Source: Centropus unirufus (lineage: Eukaryota; Chordata; Aves; Cuculiformes; Centropidae). From it: a stretch of DNA of 64,000 nucleotides. Location of the stretch: contig VYZI01000131.1 of assembly GCA_013397695.1 (NCBI GenBank), positions 124,001 to 188,000 on the forward strand, read 5' to 3'. This document shows positions 52,301 to 62,327 of this stretch, in pieces. The notes under the pieces are model-generated. The model worked only from the letters and a program-made list of their open reading frames with translations. It had not been told where the DNA came from and ran no database searches. Position 1 is the first letter of the stretch. The number at the start of each line of letters is the position of its first letter. The position numbers and the translations under genes are program-made.

Positions 52301-55300
52301 GGTGGTGAGGCACTGGCACTGGTTGCCCAGGGAAGTCGTGGATGCCTCCTCCCTGGAAGTGTTTAAGGCCAGGTTGGATGGGACTTTGAGCAGCCTGGTG
52401 TGGCAGGTGTGCCTTCCCATTGCAGGCGAATTGGAACTGGAAGGTTCCTTCCAGCCCAAACCCCTCCATGATTACTATGACTTACACTAAAAAGAAAATA
52501 AAGTGCTTGTCCTGCACATCTGCTGGTGTTTGCTGTACTTTCCGAGAAAACAGTGTAACCGGTAGGAAAATCAGTGGTGTAATCCTACCAACAGCAGGAC
52601 TTTGAGGATCACTACAAAACCATTACTAACCAGCTAGGAAAAACCGAAACTTCTAGGTTAGCTCTGATCTTAAATTCTGCTATAGGCATCATCTTTAGGC
52701 ATGACAGTTGCGAACGCTTTCTGAAAGTCCCAGAGCACACACAGTGCACAGCAAAACCTGTGTCTCCCTGCAGAGGGTCAACACAACAAATCCACAAAGT
52801 GCTCTATCGAGATGAATTCACTAAAACCCCCAAAATTACTGTTTAGAAGTATTCCCATTATAATCCAGCTGTTACAATGGTGTTTAACACACACCCCCGT
52901 TGACCCACGGACAACAACCTTGTCTCAATTTTCCATCTGTTGAAGGGAAGGCTTAATGCCCTAAAAAATAAGCAACCCAACTGGAAGAACAGACTCGATA
53001 GCACTGACTGACCAAATGAACCTCTTTGTTAACTGAAGTAATTTCACACATTCTCGTTTATTTCCAACAGATTTCTAAGTCCACAAAAACACACTCATTT
53101 CCTGCATGGTTGCAAGGCCCCAGTGTTACATCAACAGCAACTTGTACAATGTTAAGTCTCAATTCAGCAGCCCGTGCCTCGTCAAAAAGACTGTACGCAA
53201 TCCGACGTAAAACAAAAAGCAGTCTTAAAAGACAGCATTTATTCCCTGTCAAAATACTTTTGCTTTTAAAGATGTACCTAAACAGTGAGGAATTAGAGTC
53301 CAGTAATTTAAATGTGCCACAAAGATAGGAGTCCTACATAAAAATAAACATCTCAGGTTGCCAGGGGAGACGAAAATTTGTCAGTGATAAGAAAACCCAA
53401 ACAAACTGAACAGTGCTGCACAACTAAGATTCCTGACTAAAACATGTTAGAACACAGGATTGTTTCACGCCCCACTGCACTGGACAGTCCTGAAAATAAC
53501 GAAACATTTACTGTTTCTTCTAGGGCAACTTTTCCTACATTGATAGGAAAACACATTTTTCTACCTCACTAACTTATGTGATGTAAACAAGCTACCTAAA
53601 TCCTAGAAACATGACTCTGGGAAGAAAACCTTTCTGGAGGTTTGGAAGGATACAAAGTGAGTGACACATAAGCACAGGTAAATGAAAAAAAAAAAAGCCA
53701 AGAAGCAAAACAACAAAACCCATGCCTGAAAATAAGGAAGATCTCAAAACCTGGCATAGTCCAACAGTGAAAGGATAAAAACTAGAACCAAACAACAGTT
53801 AATGCATATAACAAGGAGCAGCTCCGCAGTGGCAGCAACATGTTCCTTCTGGATATTTAAAAGTCACTTCTAAAAAAGAACGTCATTCAGGTCTTACTGG
53901 AGAAGACCTTTTTTAACATTTAATGCAGCATTAAATGTTACCATTAAGTGTATTAAGTGTAATTTTGAGGCTGGGAGAATTTGAAACAAAATTGACTACC
54001 TCAACAGCCTACCCACGCGCTCCTCGAGTGTTCTAATGAGAGCTACAGTTTAGGAGCTCAGATAATCAATCCCAGCCTTTGCACAGAACGTCTGCCACAG
54101 GAACAATAAAACCCAGCTACGCTCAGCCTACCCGAGCGCCTCTTATTTCCTAGCACCTCTCAATGCTTTATGTCTGTAGTGCTATTCATTCTCCTTGAGA
54201 GCTGGGTAGAAATTGGTTTTACGTGCACTGTTATTTTACTTGGTGTGTGTTTCTCCTGAGTTATTTAGGATGACAAAAAAGGTGTTAACAGCTGTGTGGT
54301 CAGAGACCTTCTGAAACTCAAGGGTGTGCCCAATTATTACCAAAATGCATGAACAGAAAATAAAACCTCGAGAAAAATTACAGTCAGGTGGCAGTCAACA
54401 TACAGAGCACCCTGGCTCTTGTTGTACGTGCCTCTGTAGAGTATCCATGTACATCAATTGGAATAATTATGCTGTTAATGGCTGTGGATTACGGAAAGTT
54501 GTTCTATCACTATCTTAGGATGGATAATAAAAATCTTTTTCCTACCTCTGGCTGCTCAGTGCTCTTGTACGCTTTGTCAAACTATTAAGATGGAATTACA
54601 GCTAGTAAGGAAAATTGGAATACTGGCTCTGTGTGTTCGATTTGGGTGGCAAAATGCTTTTCTCGGTGAGTGCTACTGCCAGGATGATGAGCAATATAAT
54701 ATGAATGCAGTTCAAAATGAAAAGTAACCAGTCTGAAATCTTCTGGTATTATATAAAACAGCTGCATCCAATAAAATTTTAGTACCATAAAATTTGTGGT
54801 TTCTTTTTTAATCTTTTGCTTTGTAATAAAAAAATACAAGCAAACGGTATCTGTCCATGTTAATAAGGGAAATGTTTTACCATTCAGGGGGCACCATGCT
54901 TCCATCAACTTCCCAGAATGTATTTTTACCATTCATTTCATCGGTATAGATGACCCATCTGTGTCGACCTTAAATAAACAAACAGAAAGGCTGTATTAGC
55001 TCAAGAAAATAAATTCTTGTCCTATAAAGGAGACAATTCATGAAAGCACAAGGAAAAGTATTTCAGCTAGAAGAATCTACCATTATTGGCACTCACTTCA
55101 AAATCAGTATAGTGTATATTTTCCTAAGACTCCTGTATTTCCACTATTACTGTATGCTTATATGCTAATGCTCTTGAAAATAAGCAAGCACTGACTAAAT
55201 TTCCAGGCAGAGAAACAGGTTTGGACATCCCCACCTCAACCCAGTCTTCCCTCTCAGGAGAAGTTTTTTCCTAAAGAACATTGCCATTAGCAACCAAAGA

Positions 55301-58154
55301 TTAAACTAATTTTCAGCCATATGAAACTACCAAGCAATGTTTACCAGCAACTCTGCTTCCCCTGGGAACCCTACACGTCAGCCTACAGTAAGCAGAGCTT
55401 GGCCTAAACAGTGTGTCAATTGTTTATGTATCATCATCATTGACCGACATGCTACTTTCTTCCCTACTTTACAAATGCTATTGCTTGGATATTAGGAAAA
55501 GTTTCTTTACTAAAGGAGTAATCAAGCATTGTAACAGGCTGTGCATGGAAGTGGTGGAGTCACCATCCCCGGAGGTGTTAAAAGATCATATATATGTGGC
55601 ACTTTGGGACATGGTTTAGTAGGCCTGGTGCTGTTGGGTTGATGATTGGACTTGATGATCTTAGAGATCTTTTCCAACCTTAATTATTCCATGATTCTAA
55701 GATAGGTAACAGGCAGTTTAAGCTAACCTGTGTTTCTTTGGCCTGAAATGATCACGTAAGTACAGCTGTGAGGCGATTCTAAAGGCAGTTCTCTCTTCTC
55801 CCCCACCTGTTAAGCTACCAGCTTTCAGGTTAAGGACAAAACTTGGCTCTTATTCTCATCATCATACAGGAACAGCTACATGGAAAGCTGGCTTAGATCT
55901 ATTTATTACAACATATTTTTGTAAATGAATTGAGGGAAGCAGTACAGAGACAGAGGATATCAAAGCATTTCTGTGAGCCCTCTCTCCAAGACTCACAAAG
56001 GTCAAATGCGAGGAAGCAGGGAAGGCAACAAGATCTACTCAGCTGCAGAAACTACACAGAGTTGGACAGGCAGTCCGCAGGTGTCCACGTGAGCACACAT
56101 ACCAAAGAAGTTTCTTTTATCTTCATAGTATTTATTTCCATATTTGTCGACCCCGACCAGTGTACCAGTCTTCAAATCATTGACCCTGTAAATGTTCAAA
56201 ACCACAGTTTCAATTGACCTCATCCTGGAATGAAGCTTAGAGACAAGTTTCTTAGTGGGTGGTAAAAATCTGCAATGAAACCTCTCAAACACAGAGAGGT
56301 GAACCTATTTAAAAAAAAAATACAAGCTTAAGGACTGCAAAACATCATCACGGATTCTTGCAACTAAAGCCAGCACCATTACTGCCCTGCTGATGGGATA
56401 ATAAAAGTCATACAAGATGGCTTTTGGGGGCTATTATATAGTTAAAAGCTGCTGATAGTGGAAGATAAGAATGGTGTTATGTAACACCCACAAAACCTTA
56501 AATACTCTGCAAAAAACTCCCAGAGACACATTTTAGTTCACTCAGTTGAAGATGTTACCATCCTTCTCGGCTGTTTTGTTACTACCGTTTCAGCTTGAAC
56601 TGCTATGAAAGCGGTCAGCACTAAAGCAACTTTGTACAAGGGCGTGTAGGGATAGGACAAGGGGGAATGGCTTTAAACTGGACAGGGGAAGATTTAGACA
56701 TCAGGAAGAAATTCTTCACAGGTTGGTGAGGTGCTGGCACAGGTTGCCCCGGGAGGTTGTGGATATCTCCTCCCTGAAGGTGTTCCAAAGTCAGGTTGGA
56801 TGGGGCCTTGAGCAGCCTGGTCTGGTTGGAGGTGTCCCTGCCCATGGCAGGGGGTGTTGGAACTGGATGATCTTGGTGGTCCCGTCTAACCCAAACCACT
56901 GTATAATTCCATGATATCTCCAGTGTCTATGTGGGCACCAAGCTCCAAGAGAAGAACAGTAACATTTATCAGCCACTGCAGCTGTTTGCCAAGGAAGTGC
57001 ATCCTAAACCCGTAATTACAATTATTACTTCAAGTTTTTTGTGTAACTGTGAAAGATATAAGCGTTCACCCAGCCACTGTGGGAGACTTACAGTGACCCA
57101 GACAAGGTACAAATCAGTTCCAACTCTCTATACAGAACATATTTAACATTATTGTACATATCAATAATTAAAACTGAACCTGTCATTTCCATTCTATTGA
57201 TAAAACCTTTGAATTACTGACGTGCTCTTTGCCTTGACAAGACCCTGCTTAAGGTGTGCTTGGGAAGGTGCACTCAGGTCTGACTTAATACTCAAATCTT
57301 CTGCACTTCTATTTCCCCAGCTCCATTTCTTCTTGAGAAATGCCAGCGTAACTGCTACAGCCTCAGAAAGGAAACAAAGCGAAGAAAAGAATCTTGGGGG
57401 GAATGACAGAAAATAGTAACAATAATAACCTTAATATATACTACTCACAGCCTGAAAATTCCCTGTGAAAAGTTTTGCAAGAGGCAGATCTACCTTAGTG
57501 GCTTTCTACAGTGGAGACAAAAAAGCCAGAAGTTGTCAGTCACCACAGCTGGAGTAGAAGGACAACGTCCTTGAAATCCTCCAGGGATGGAGATTCCACA
57601 ATTTCTCTGGGCAACCTGCGCCAGTGCCTCACCACCCTCACGGTAAAACACTTCTTCCTAATATCTAGAACAAATCCCCCTTCTTTCAGCTTAAAACCCG
57701 TTCCCTCTCGCCCTATCCCGCACTCTCTGATTCAAGAGCCCCTCCCCAGCTTCCCTGGAGCCCCCTGGGGGACCGGGAGGCTGCTCCAGGCTGCCCAGGC
57801 CCAGCTCCCTCAGCCGATATTCCCACGGGAAGCGCTTCAGCCTTCGGATCCTCTTTCTGGGCCCGCTCCCGCAGCTCCACGTCCTTCCCGTGCCGAGGAC
57901 AGCCCGCCCCGCCCCAGCCTCCCCAGAGCGGAGGGGGCAGAGCCCGGTCCCTCCCCAGCCGCTCGCGCCCTTGGGACGGGGCGCAGGGCAAAGGGGGCGC
58001 CGGGCCCTGCCGGGGGGCGCCGGGCCCGCCCAGGGCCCCCGCGCGGCTCCGGGCGCCGCCGTTACCTCAGCAACTGCCACAGGGCGCCGCGCGCGCCGCC
58101 GTGGCCGCCCAGGTGCCTCAGCGCCCGCCTCAGCACCTGCACCAGCTCCGCCAT
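43129..58154 (-). CDS. NDUFA12: NADH:ubiquinone oxidoreductase subunit A12 (complex I accessory subunit), 4 coding exons
   Basis: NDUFA12 (B17.2/DAP13) is a nuclear-encoded accessory subunit of mitochondrial respiratory complex I, on the matrix-facing peripheral arm. Joining 58154-58066, 56185-56103, 54968-54881 and 43309-43129 gives 441 nt, or 146 codons plus TAA, close to the 145 residues of the human protein. Family signatures are visible: GTLVGVDKYGNKYYED at residues 37-52, RHRW at 59-62, MNGKNTFWEVDGSMVPPEW at 69-87, HRWLHSMTDDPPTT at 88-101, and GQYVPYSTTRKKIEEWVPP at 123-141. All three introns (1880, 1134 and 11571 bp) have GT/AG borders, and codons split at the junctions are restored correctly. 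The frame is intact, so this is a functional gene rather than a retrocopy. The N-terminus keeps the family pattern MAELVQVLRR and no cleavable presequence is obvious. The paralogue NDUFAF2 is less likely because the C-terminal block and exon phases fit NDUFA12. Identity is recalled from knowledge of the family, not from a database search. Confidence 0.97.
43610..43760 (+). mobile_element. CR1 3'-end fragment in NDUFA12 intron 3
   Basis: CTGCCCAGGGAGGTGGTTGA, a GGAGGCATTTAAAAGGCGGGCAGA-type segment, GGTTGGACTCGAT and GTGATTCTATGAG follow the 3' end of a CR1 subfamily. It is antisense to NDUFA12 and lies 300 bp inside intron 3 from exon 4. Confidence 0.85.
46948..46990 (+). mobile_element. Possible short CR1 tail in NDUFA12 intron 3
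   Basis: AAAGGCCCCTTCAAGCCCAAAG followed by CACTCTATGATTCTGA (split here by a base or two) resembles the CR1 end (AGGTCCCTTCCAACCC...ATTCTATGATTCTG). It is only about 40 bases, so chance similarity is possible. Confidence 0.45.
47575..47626 (+). repeat. Perfect 26-bp tandem duplication in NDUFA12 intron 3
   Basis: AAATAGTACAGACATAGGGC plus AATGCT occurs twice in direct succession (47575-47600 and 47601-47626) with no mismatch. It is a recent local duplication within otherwise unique sequence. Confidence 0.95.
48990..49710 (+). mobile_element. CR1 LINE, C-terminal reverse transcriptase region plus 3' end
   Basis: A frame open from 48812 to 49606 reads EERDLGVLADSQ, CAQVAKKASG, VASRAREVILPLCSALVR, EVLERAQRRATK, LEKRRLRGDLTPAYSCLKGG, LRLDIRKTFFTKKVIRLWQR and LPREVVESP, the C-terminal end of CR1 ORF2. 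The first ~60 residues of the open frame are not CR1-like and come from flanking DNA. The element ends with ATTCTATGATTCT at 49698-49710. The reverse-transcriptase catalytic core is absent, so it cannot mobilise. It is antisense to NDUFA12 in intron 3 and is the least decayed CR1 copy in the window. Confidence 0.93.
50191..50430 (-). mobile_element. CR1 3'-end fragment, reverse orientation, in NDUFA12 intron 3
   Basis: It begins AGAATCATAGAATCG, then GGTTGGAAAAGACCTCTAAG, GATCACCAAGTCCATCATC and ACACCTCCAGGGATGGAAGC, ending in TTTCTTCCTAATATCC-like and CTTGTTACTTGGGAGA segments. Its orientation is the same as NDUFA12 transcription. It is the reverse complement of the same subfamily as the copy at 55483-55699. 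Confidence 0.88.
50955..51506 (+). mobile_element. CR1 LINE 3' region in NDUFA12 intron 3
   Basis: It runs through TGAGACCCCATGTGGAATAT, CCAGTTCTGG, GAATGGGTCCAGAGGAGGCT, GATCAGAGGGCTGGAGTACC, AGCAGCCTTCCAGTACCTGA, AGACATCAGGAAGAAATTCT, GAGGGTGGTGAGGCACTGGC and the 3' GGTTGGAATC/TTCCAACTCAAATGATG end. It covers the last ~180 codons of ORF2 with stops and frameshifts. It belongs to a different CR1 subfamily from the copy at 48990. Confidence 0.93.
52262..52480 (+). mobile_element. CR1 3'-end fragment in NDUFA12 intron 3
   Basis: ACATCAGGAAGACATTCTTC, GAGGGTGGTGAGGCACTGGC, TTGCCCAGGGAAGTCGTGGA, AGGCCAGGTTGGATGGGACT and a decayed CCATGATTACTATGA tail mark a 5'-truncated CR1. It is the same subfamily as 50955-51506, about 750 bp away in the same orientation. 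Confidence 0.92.
53914..53940. repeat. 27-bp perfect palindrome in NDUFA12 intron 3
   Basis: TAACATTTAATGC, a single A, then GCATTAAATGTTA: 13-base arms that pair without mismatch. It is followed by two ATTAAGTGT-type direct repeats. No known function. Confidence 0.9.
54881..54968 (-). CDS. NDUFA12: NDUFA12 coding exon 3
   Basis: The acceptor is ATTTAAG and the donor is TG|GTAAAA. The exon encodes residues 58-86 plus two bases of Trp87: RHRWVIYTDEMNGKNTFWEV and then DGSMVPPEW, nearly the same as human exon 3. The exon is 88 nt and shifts phase as expected for the family, joining to the G that opens exon 4 (TG|G). Confidence 0.97.
55483..55699 (+). mobile_element. CR1 3'-end fragment in NDUFA12 intron 2
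   Basis: TTGGATATTAGGAAAAGTTT, CACCATCCCCGGAGGTGTTA, GGACATGGTTTAGTAGGCCT, GGACTTGATGATCTTAGAGA and TTCCATGATTCTA are in CR1 3'-end order. It is antisense to NDUFA12, between exons 2 and 3. Confidence 0.9.
56103..56185 (-). CDS. NDUFA12: NDUFA12 coding exon 2
   Basis: The exon follows a TTTACAG acceptor and ends at a G|GTATGT donor. It encodes residues 30-57 plus one base of codon 58 (Gly), including the highly conserved GTLVGVDKYGNKYYED block that defines the family. Compared with human, a Glu after GTLVG is replaced by Val, a tolerable substitution. CR1 fragments lie on both sides, at 55483-55699 and 56629-56915, both on the opposite strand. Confidence 0.97.
56629..56915 (+). mobile_element. 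CR1 3'-end fragment in NDUFA12 intron 1
   Basis: CAACTTTGTACAAGGGCGTG, GATAGGACAAGGGGGAATGG, AGATTTAGACATCAGGAAGA, GCTGGCACAGGTTGCCCCGG and TAATTCCATGAT are typical of a CR1 3' end, with a short gap after CTTCACA where the consensus has ATGAGGG. It is antisense to NDUFA12. Confidence 0.92.
57561..57990 (-). mobile_element. CR1 fragment, reverse orientation, merging into the NDUFA12 CpG island
   Basis: In plus-strand order it shows CCTCCAGGGATGGAGATTCC, CTCTGGGCAACCTGCGCCAG, TGCCTCACCACCCTCACGG, ACTTCTTCCTAATATCTAGA, then GCTGCTCCAGGCTGCCCAGG, CCCAGCTCCCTCAGCC, and GC-enriched versions of the CR1 segments further 5' (AGAGCGGAGGGGGCAGAG...). Its orientation is the same as NDUFA12. The 5'-ward part is unusually CpG-rich and forms the inner part of the promoter CpG island. 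The limit at the GC-rich end is approximate. Confidence 0.8.
58066..58154 (-). CDS. NDUFA12: NDUFA12 coding exon 1
   Basis: The ATG is at 58154-58152 and the exon encodes residues 1-29 plus two bases of codon 30 (AG|G, Arg). The donor reads GAG|GTAACG. The residues are rich in Arg, Leu, Gly and Ala (for example RRALRHLGGHGG) and match the human exon 1 in length and pattern. GC content is very high because the exon lies inside a CpG island. No upstream in-frame ATG is needed, and the ATG context (AAGATGG) is a good initiation site. Confidence 0.95.
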
Positions 58155-58202
58155 CTTGGGGCGGTGCCTCCACCTCCTCCTCCTCCTCCTCCTCCTCCTC
58201 CT
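58148..58202 (-). promoter_or_regulatory. NDUFA12 core promoter / 5' UTR: YY1-type motif, GC box and (CCT)10 tract
   Basis: On the minus strand the start codon lies within CCAAGATGGCGG (58159-58148), the classical YY1 element that in many vertebrate housekeeping genes marks a start site with a very short 5' UTR. GGGGCGG, a GC box, overlaps it at 58158-58164 on the plus strand. Ten CCT units fill 58173-58202, so the 5' UTR or proximal promoter carries a GGA-repeat purine tract. No TATA box is visible, consistent with a CpG-island promoter. Motifs are read directly; protein binding is inferred. Confidence 0.65.
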
Positions 58203-58782
58203 GCTCCGCCCCGCGCCCGGGAAGCGCCGCCTCCGAGGAGAAGAGGGGCGGGGGGATCCCGTGTCCGCATTCCCCGTTCCATAACCCGCCCCTTTGGATC
58301 TGTGGAAAGGCAGAGCCCCGAGCTGCGGCACCGGTGTTTTCACAAAATAAAAAGTATTGGGGAGATGCAGCGCCTTGCCCAGTGGGACTTAAAACACTCG
58401 CAGAACGTGATTGCGCGAGCTGCTTTTCGCTAAGAAATGGCTGAACAAGTGTTTTGCTGAAAAAAAAAAAAAATAGATGAGAAATTATCTGGTACCGCTC
58501 TGGTACAAGACATGCTTATGGATGTAAGGACGTACAAACGGGAAAGAAATTTAACATGCAAAAAGCCTGGTAACAGCCTGGCAGTGGCGTTGGGATAGGC
58601 TGCAAGGTTGGGGAGAGCGTGGTCTTGCCTTGGAAGAAAAGGGTATAAAAGCTCTATTTTTCAACAAAGTTTGAGCGCTTTCCTTTTTGTCAGGTGGCAA
58701 TTGCAATCACGAATAAATAAACAATGCTGCTTCACAAGGTGATTCCTCAGTTTACCTGTTTGACTCACGTTTCTCATACACA

Positions 58783-58990
58783 GAACCTTAGAAACACAGA
58801 ACCATAGAACCATAAAATCATAGAATGGCAGGTTGGAAGGGACTCAAGGATTATTTGGTCCAACCTTTTAGGTGATCTATAGTTTAAATTAGATGGCCCA
58901 GCACCCTGTCAAGCTGAGCTTTAGAAGCATCTAGCGTAGAGGAATCTACCACTTCCCTTAGGAGATTATTCCAATGTTTAACTACATTTA
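58783..58990 (-). mobile_element. CR1 3'-end fragment, reverse orientation, upstream of NDUFA12
   Basis: AACCATAGAACCATAAAATC, ATAGAATGGCAGGTTGGAAG, GGTCCAACCTTTTAGGTGAT and CACTTCCCTTAGGAGATTATTCC (as two adjacent pieces) form an inverted CR1 3' end with a multiplied ACCATAGA-type tail. It lies about 600 bp upstream of the NDUFA12 start codon. Confidence 0.85.
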
Positions 58991-59304
58991 ACACTGCCTC
59001 CCCTCAGGATGAGAAAAGACAGTTGGACAGAGGAAAAAGGCAAAGAAATGCAAGTTCTAAGACAAGCTGGTGTTAAAGCTGGCGTAGGTAGAGCCCAGCC
59101 CCTGCATTCTGCGCTGAGCTGGGAATTGTTTCACAACTCAAGCCCACTGCCTGGGCGGACTGGATACAGCCTCTGGACATCCAGGCCGATGTCGCTCCTG
59201 GAGCTGGGCTGCCACTGGTGTGAGCACCAGCCCACTGTGGCTCTGCCTGTCCTATCCCTGAAAACCGGCAAGGGAGAAGATTTCAGCATGCGCTTGCAGC
59301 CCAG

Positions 59305-59795
59305 AGAGCCAATCGTATCATGGTCTGCAGAAAAGTGCAGCCAGCAGGGTGAGAGAGGTGATTCTGCTCCTCTGCTCTGGTGAGACCCCACCTGGAGTAC
59401 CGAGTCCAGTTCTGGAGCCCTCAGCACAGGAAGGACATGGATCTGTTAGAGCCAGAGGAGGGCCATGAAGATGATCCGAGCGCTGAAGGACCGGCCGAGG
59501 CAATTGAGGTTGTTCAGTCTAGAGAAGAGAAGGCTCCACAGAGACCTTATAATAGCCTTCCAGTACTTAGTGGGGGTCTTGAGGAAAGAGGAGAGGGCCT
59601 CCATATCAGGGAGTGCAGTGATAGGACGTGGGGTAATGGTTTTACACAGAAAGAGGGGAAGTTTAGATGAGGAATGAGGAAGAAATATTTTACTGTGAGG
59701 GTGGTGAGGCACTGGCACAGGTTGCCCAGAGAAACTGGGTTCACCTTCCCTGGGGGATTTCAAAGCCAGGCTGGAGACTTTGAGCAACCAGGGTA
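59305..59795 (+). mobile_element. CR1 LINE fragment lacking its 3' tail
   Basis: AGAGAGCCAATCGTATCATGG, CAGCAGGGTGAGAGAGGTGA, GAGACCCCACCTGGAGTACC, GTTCTGGAGCCCTCAGCACA, AGAGAAGAGAAGGCTCCACA, GCCTTCCAGTACTTAGTGGG and GGTTGCCCAGAGAAACTGGG follow the CR1 ORF2 end in order (first match is split). It stops at TTTGAGCAACCAGGG without the usual tail. Frames are broken. Confidence 0.92.
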
Positions 59796-62327
59796 TTTTC
59801 TGATGGAGACACTAAAATTTGGGCTTCCAATCTGCATATGATCTAAATTCATAGAGACCATTTGCCTGCTGCTCACATGTGAAGATCAACGAGAGACAGC
59901 TTTAGAATAGGGGGAAAACCTCTTTTTAATAGAAATCTCTACTGTCTATCCCTTGTTTCACACCGGTCACAAGAACTGTGTTGAGAAGTTACTTAGGCTG
60001 TCAGTGAGGAGTCTGGGAATGTCTAGATCAACAATTAGGAGACAGGGGAGGTGACATATCACCCCGTGCAGACTGTGGGTGATTGTTAGAGAAGAGCCAA
60101 ACAATCTTGCCTCTCCCTGGCTTTCCCAAGCTTTGGTAGGCCATTAACAAACGCGTATCATTTATCTCGTCCACTTCTCCACCTCATCATCTCCATCTTG
60201 TCCCACTGCCCTCTCCTGGTTCTGCATCAGCAGGAAGAAATATTCTTAATCACCCAGCAGTAGACACTGGGAGTGCTTTAGCTGGTCTGGCAGCTACTCC
60301 ACTGACCTTCACAAGGCTAGGACTACATAGACCAGCCACAAATAGAAGCACAGAACCTTGTCAGAGCAGGCAGGACTTGGAAAAGTACCCAATAAAGACA
60401 TCATCAGTGGCCACAATCAGCTGATCATAGGAGCCCAACACGTCAGCACGGAGTCACCAAGTTGGTGTGTGCCGGGACTGTAGGAACTGGGCATTTTGGC
60501 AAGAGATAAAACAATACAAAACAAGTATGGAGTGTTAAACCTGAAAGAAAAATGAGATTGGGGAAAAAAAGCCTTTAGGCCAAGTTCACACACAATACCC
60601 ATTTCAGTGTGAAGCCCAGAGGTCTAAGCTTCCCAATCAAAATTTTTTAATCTGAACCCAAGTGATCTTGTGTACAAACGCAAAATACAGGTCCTGCAGA
60701 TTCAGTGCTGTCCTGTAACCACAGCATCTGTTTCATGGTAAGTCTCAAGCTCCAGTACACTTGTGGCAGATTATTTGCATTTTGACAATCAAAACTCCCA
60801 CAGAATTTATTAAATATATTAAAATAATTGTGCATTAGCAGGCAGAAAAAAAATAAAAAGAACATTTACAGTCAGAATTAATTGGTTTTGTTGTCTGTGA
60901 CTTCATACATAGACACCATTGTTTTCATGTAACTACTGATGATGGAGCATAAAATATGGAAGAAATACAGTTTAAATTAGGTGAGCCAACTTTTGAAGCA
61001 CTGCATAAGTTCAACTCTTGCTCCGATTTCTAGGCATATTCCTGACTCATCTAACTGGGATCATTTTAATTGACTAAGAGTATAATTCCATGAGCATTTT
61101 CTCTGCTGGCTGTGAAATAAGATAGACTTTTTTATTTTTTTCCCAAGGGTTAAAATCATCTGGACCACTTCACTGATCCACACGGCACCATGGTTCTTAG
61201 TTAGACCGAGACTAATAAGAGCACTGTAACACAAAGCTGGGAGAAGGGATTAGCTTCATAATGTGGCCTTGATCCTACAGATGATTTTGTGGAAATAAAT
61301 TTTTAATAGCAGGAAGATTTTACAGCATCTTGGAATTACATTTTGATTTTTCTTTGAACTATTTTTCTCTATTAATTGGGTCAAGTAAGATCTCCACTGA
61401 GAATTTCATTAGCTCAAAGCTGCTCAAGTCCCATCACATCTGCTTAAACTGCTTTTGTTAATCTGTTTGCCCACTAAGCATAAAAACCAAATCTCACAAC
61501 TGTGTTCAAAATTCTCCTCCAGCTCAGTACAAATGTGGTGGCCAAATATAGAGGAGTGCAAATGCAAAGACAGCCTCCTCCTAAGAACTTATTGGGGCAT
61601 CTTAAGGAGACAGCATTTCAATCAGAATCTCACCCCATTGCATTGACAGCATTGAAATGCTGCTTCGTCACTGAAGTAACTTACAAAACTCATGCTCCCC
61701 TAAGAAACCTTTCTTTCTGAGTTGTTAAAATTTAAGACTCTCTTAGGTGTTGCTTTTGTTCCCCAAACGTTAAGTACACGGAACCTCACTGTCTCCAAAA
61801 CTCTTGCTAGACACATTTAACGCTGTCTTGTTTTGCTCACACATCAGTTAGTTTCTTCTTTTCTACTCCAGATGCAGAGGGTTACAAGCCAGAGCATATT
61901 TATCAAAGAGAAACAAATCTATTTCTTGAGTCTCAAAAGGAGATTTGCAACTTCCCTTGACTTTGATAGCACACAATGGTCTCACTGAATCCTATGTATT
62001 CTTTTTATTTCTAGAGTTTTATTCAGTGGTACAACTGATTTTGAAAAACCCAAGTTCATGTATTCTCAGCAAGTGCAAAAATTAAGCAGATTACAGAGTA
62101 ATTCAGTATTTAAATTTTACCTTTACATTTATTATGTTTGTCTCTTCCACTGCTATCGCCTCTATTCAAAGTCACATCAATTCATTCTGCAACGCTTCAC
62201 AACTGTGTGGAACTTCCACATGATAATCTGGTCCAAATGTTATCACTTCTTATCTTTCTAAAACTACAGAGTTCCAGAAGCAAAGTTCAACACAATTCAG
62301 TCTTCGTGATGCAGTGTCCCATAACTA
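59796..62327. other. No gene seen upstream of NDUFA12
   Basis: AT-rich unique sequence between two plus-strand CR1 copies. I looked on the minus strand for the conserved C-terminal exon of NR2C1, the upstream neighbour in other vertebrates, and did not find it; its 3' UTR could still lie here or beyond the window. Confidence 0.5.

Larger units (their letters stand above)
57720..58265. promoter_or_regulatory. CpG island at the NDUFA12 5' end
   Basis: The stretch is visibly GC-rich with many CpG dinucleotides, in sharp contrast to the AT-rich flanks. It covers the start of intron 1, exon 1 and the proximal promoter. Its intronic part, roughly 57720-57990, overlaps a minus-strand CR1 remnant. 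A constitutive promoter is expected for a complex I gene. Borders are estimated by eye. Confidence 0.8.

Noticed and set aside
57511..58433. Plus-strand frames of 257, 184 and 110 codons, one with a run of prolines
   Set aside because: They are antisense to NDUFA12 exon 1, the CpG island and a minus-strand CR1; the proline run is the (CCT) repeat read in another frame.
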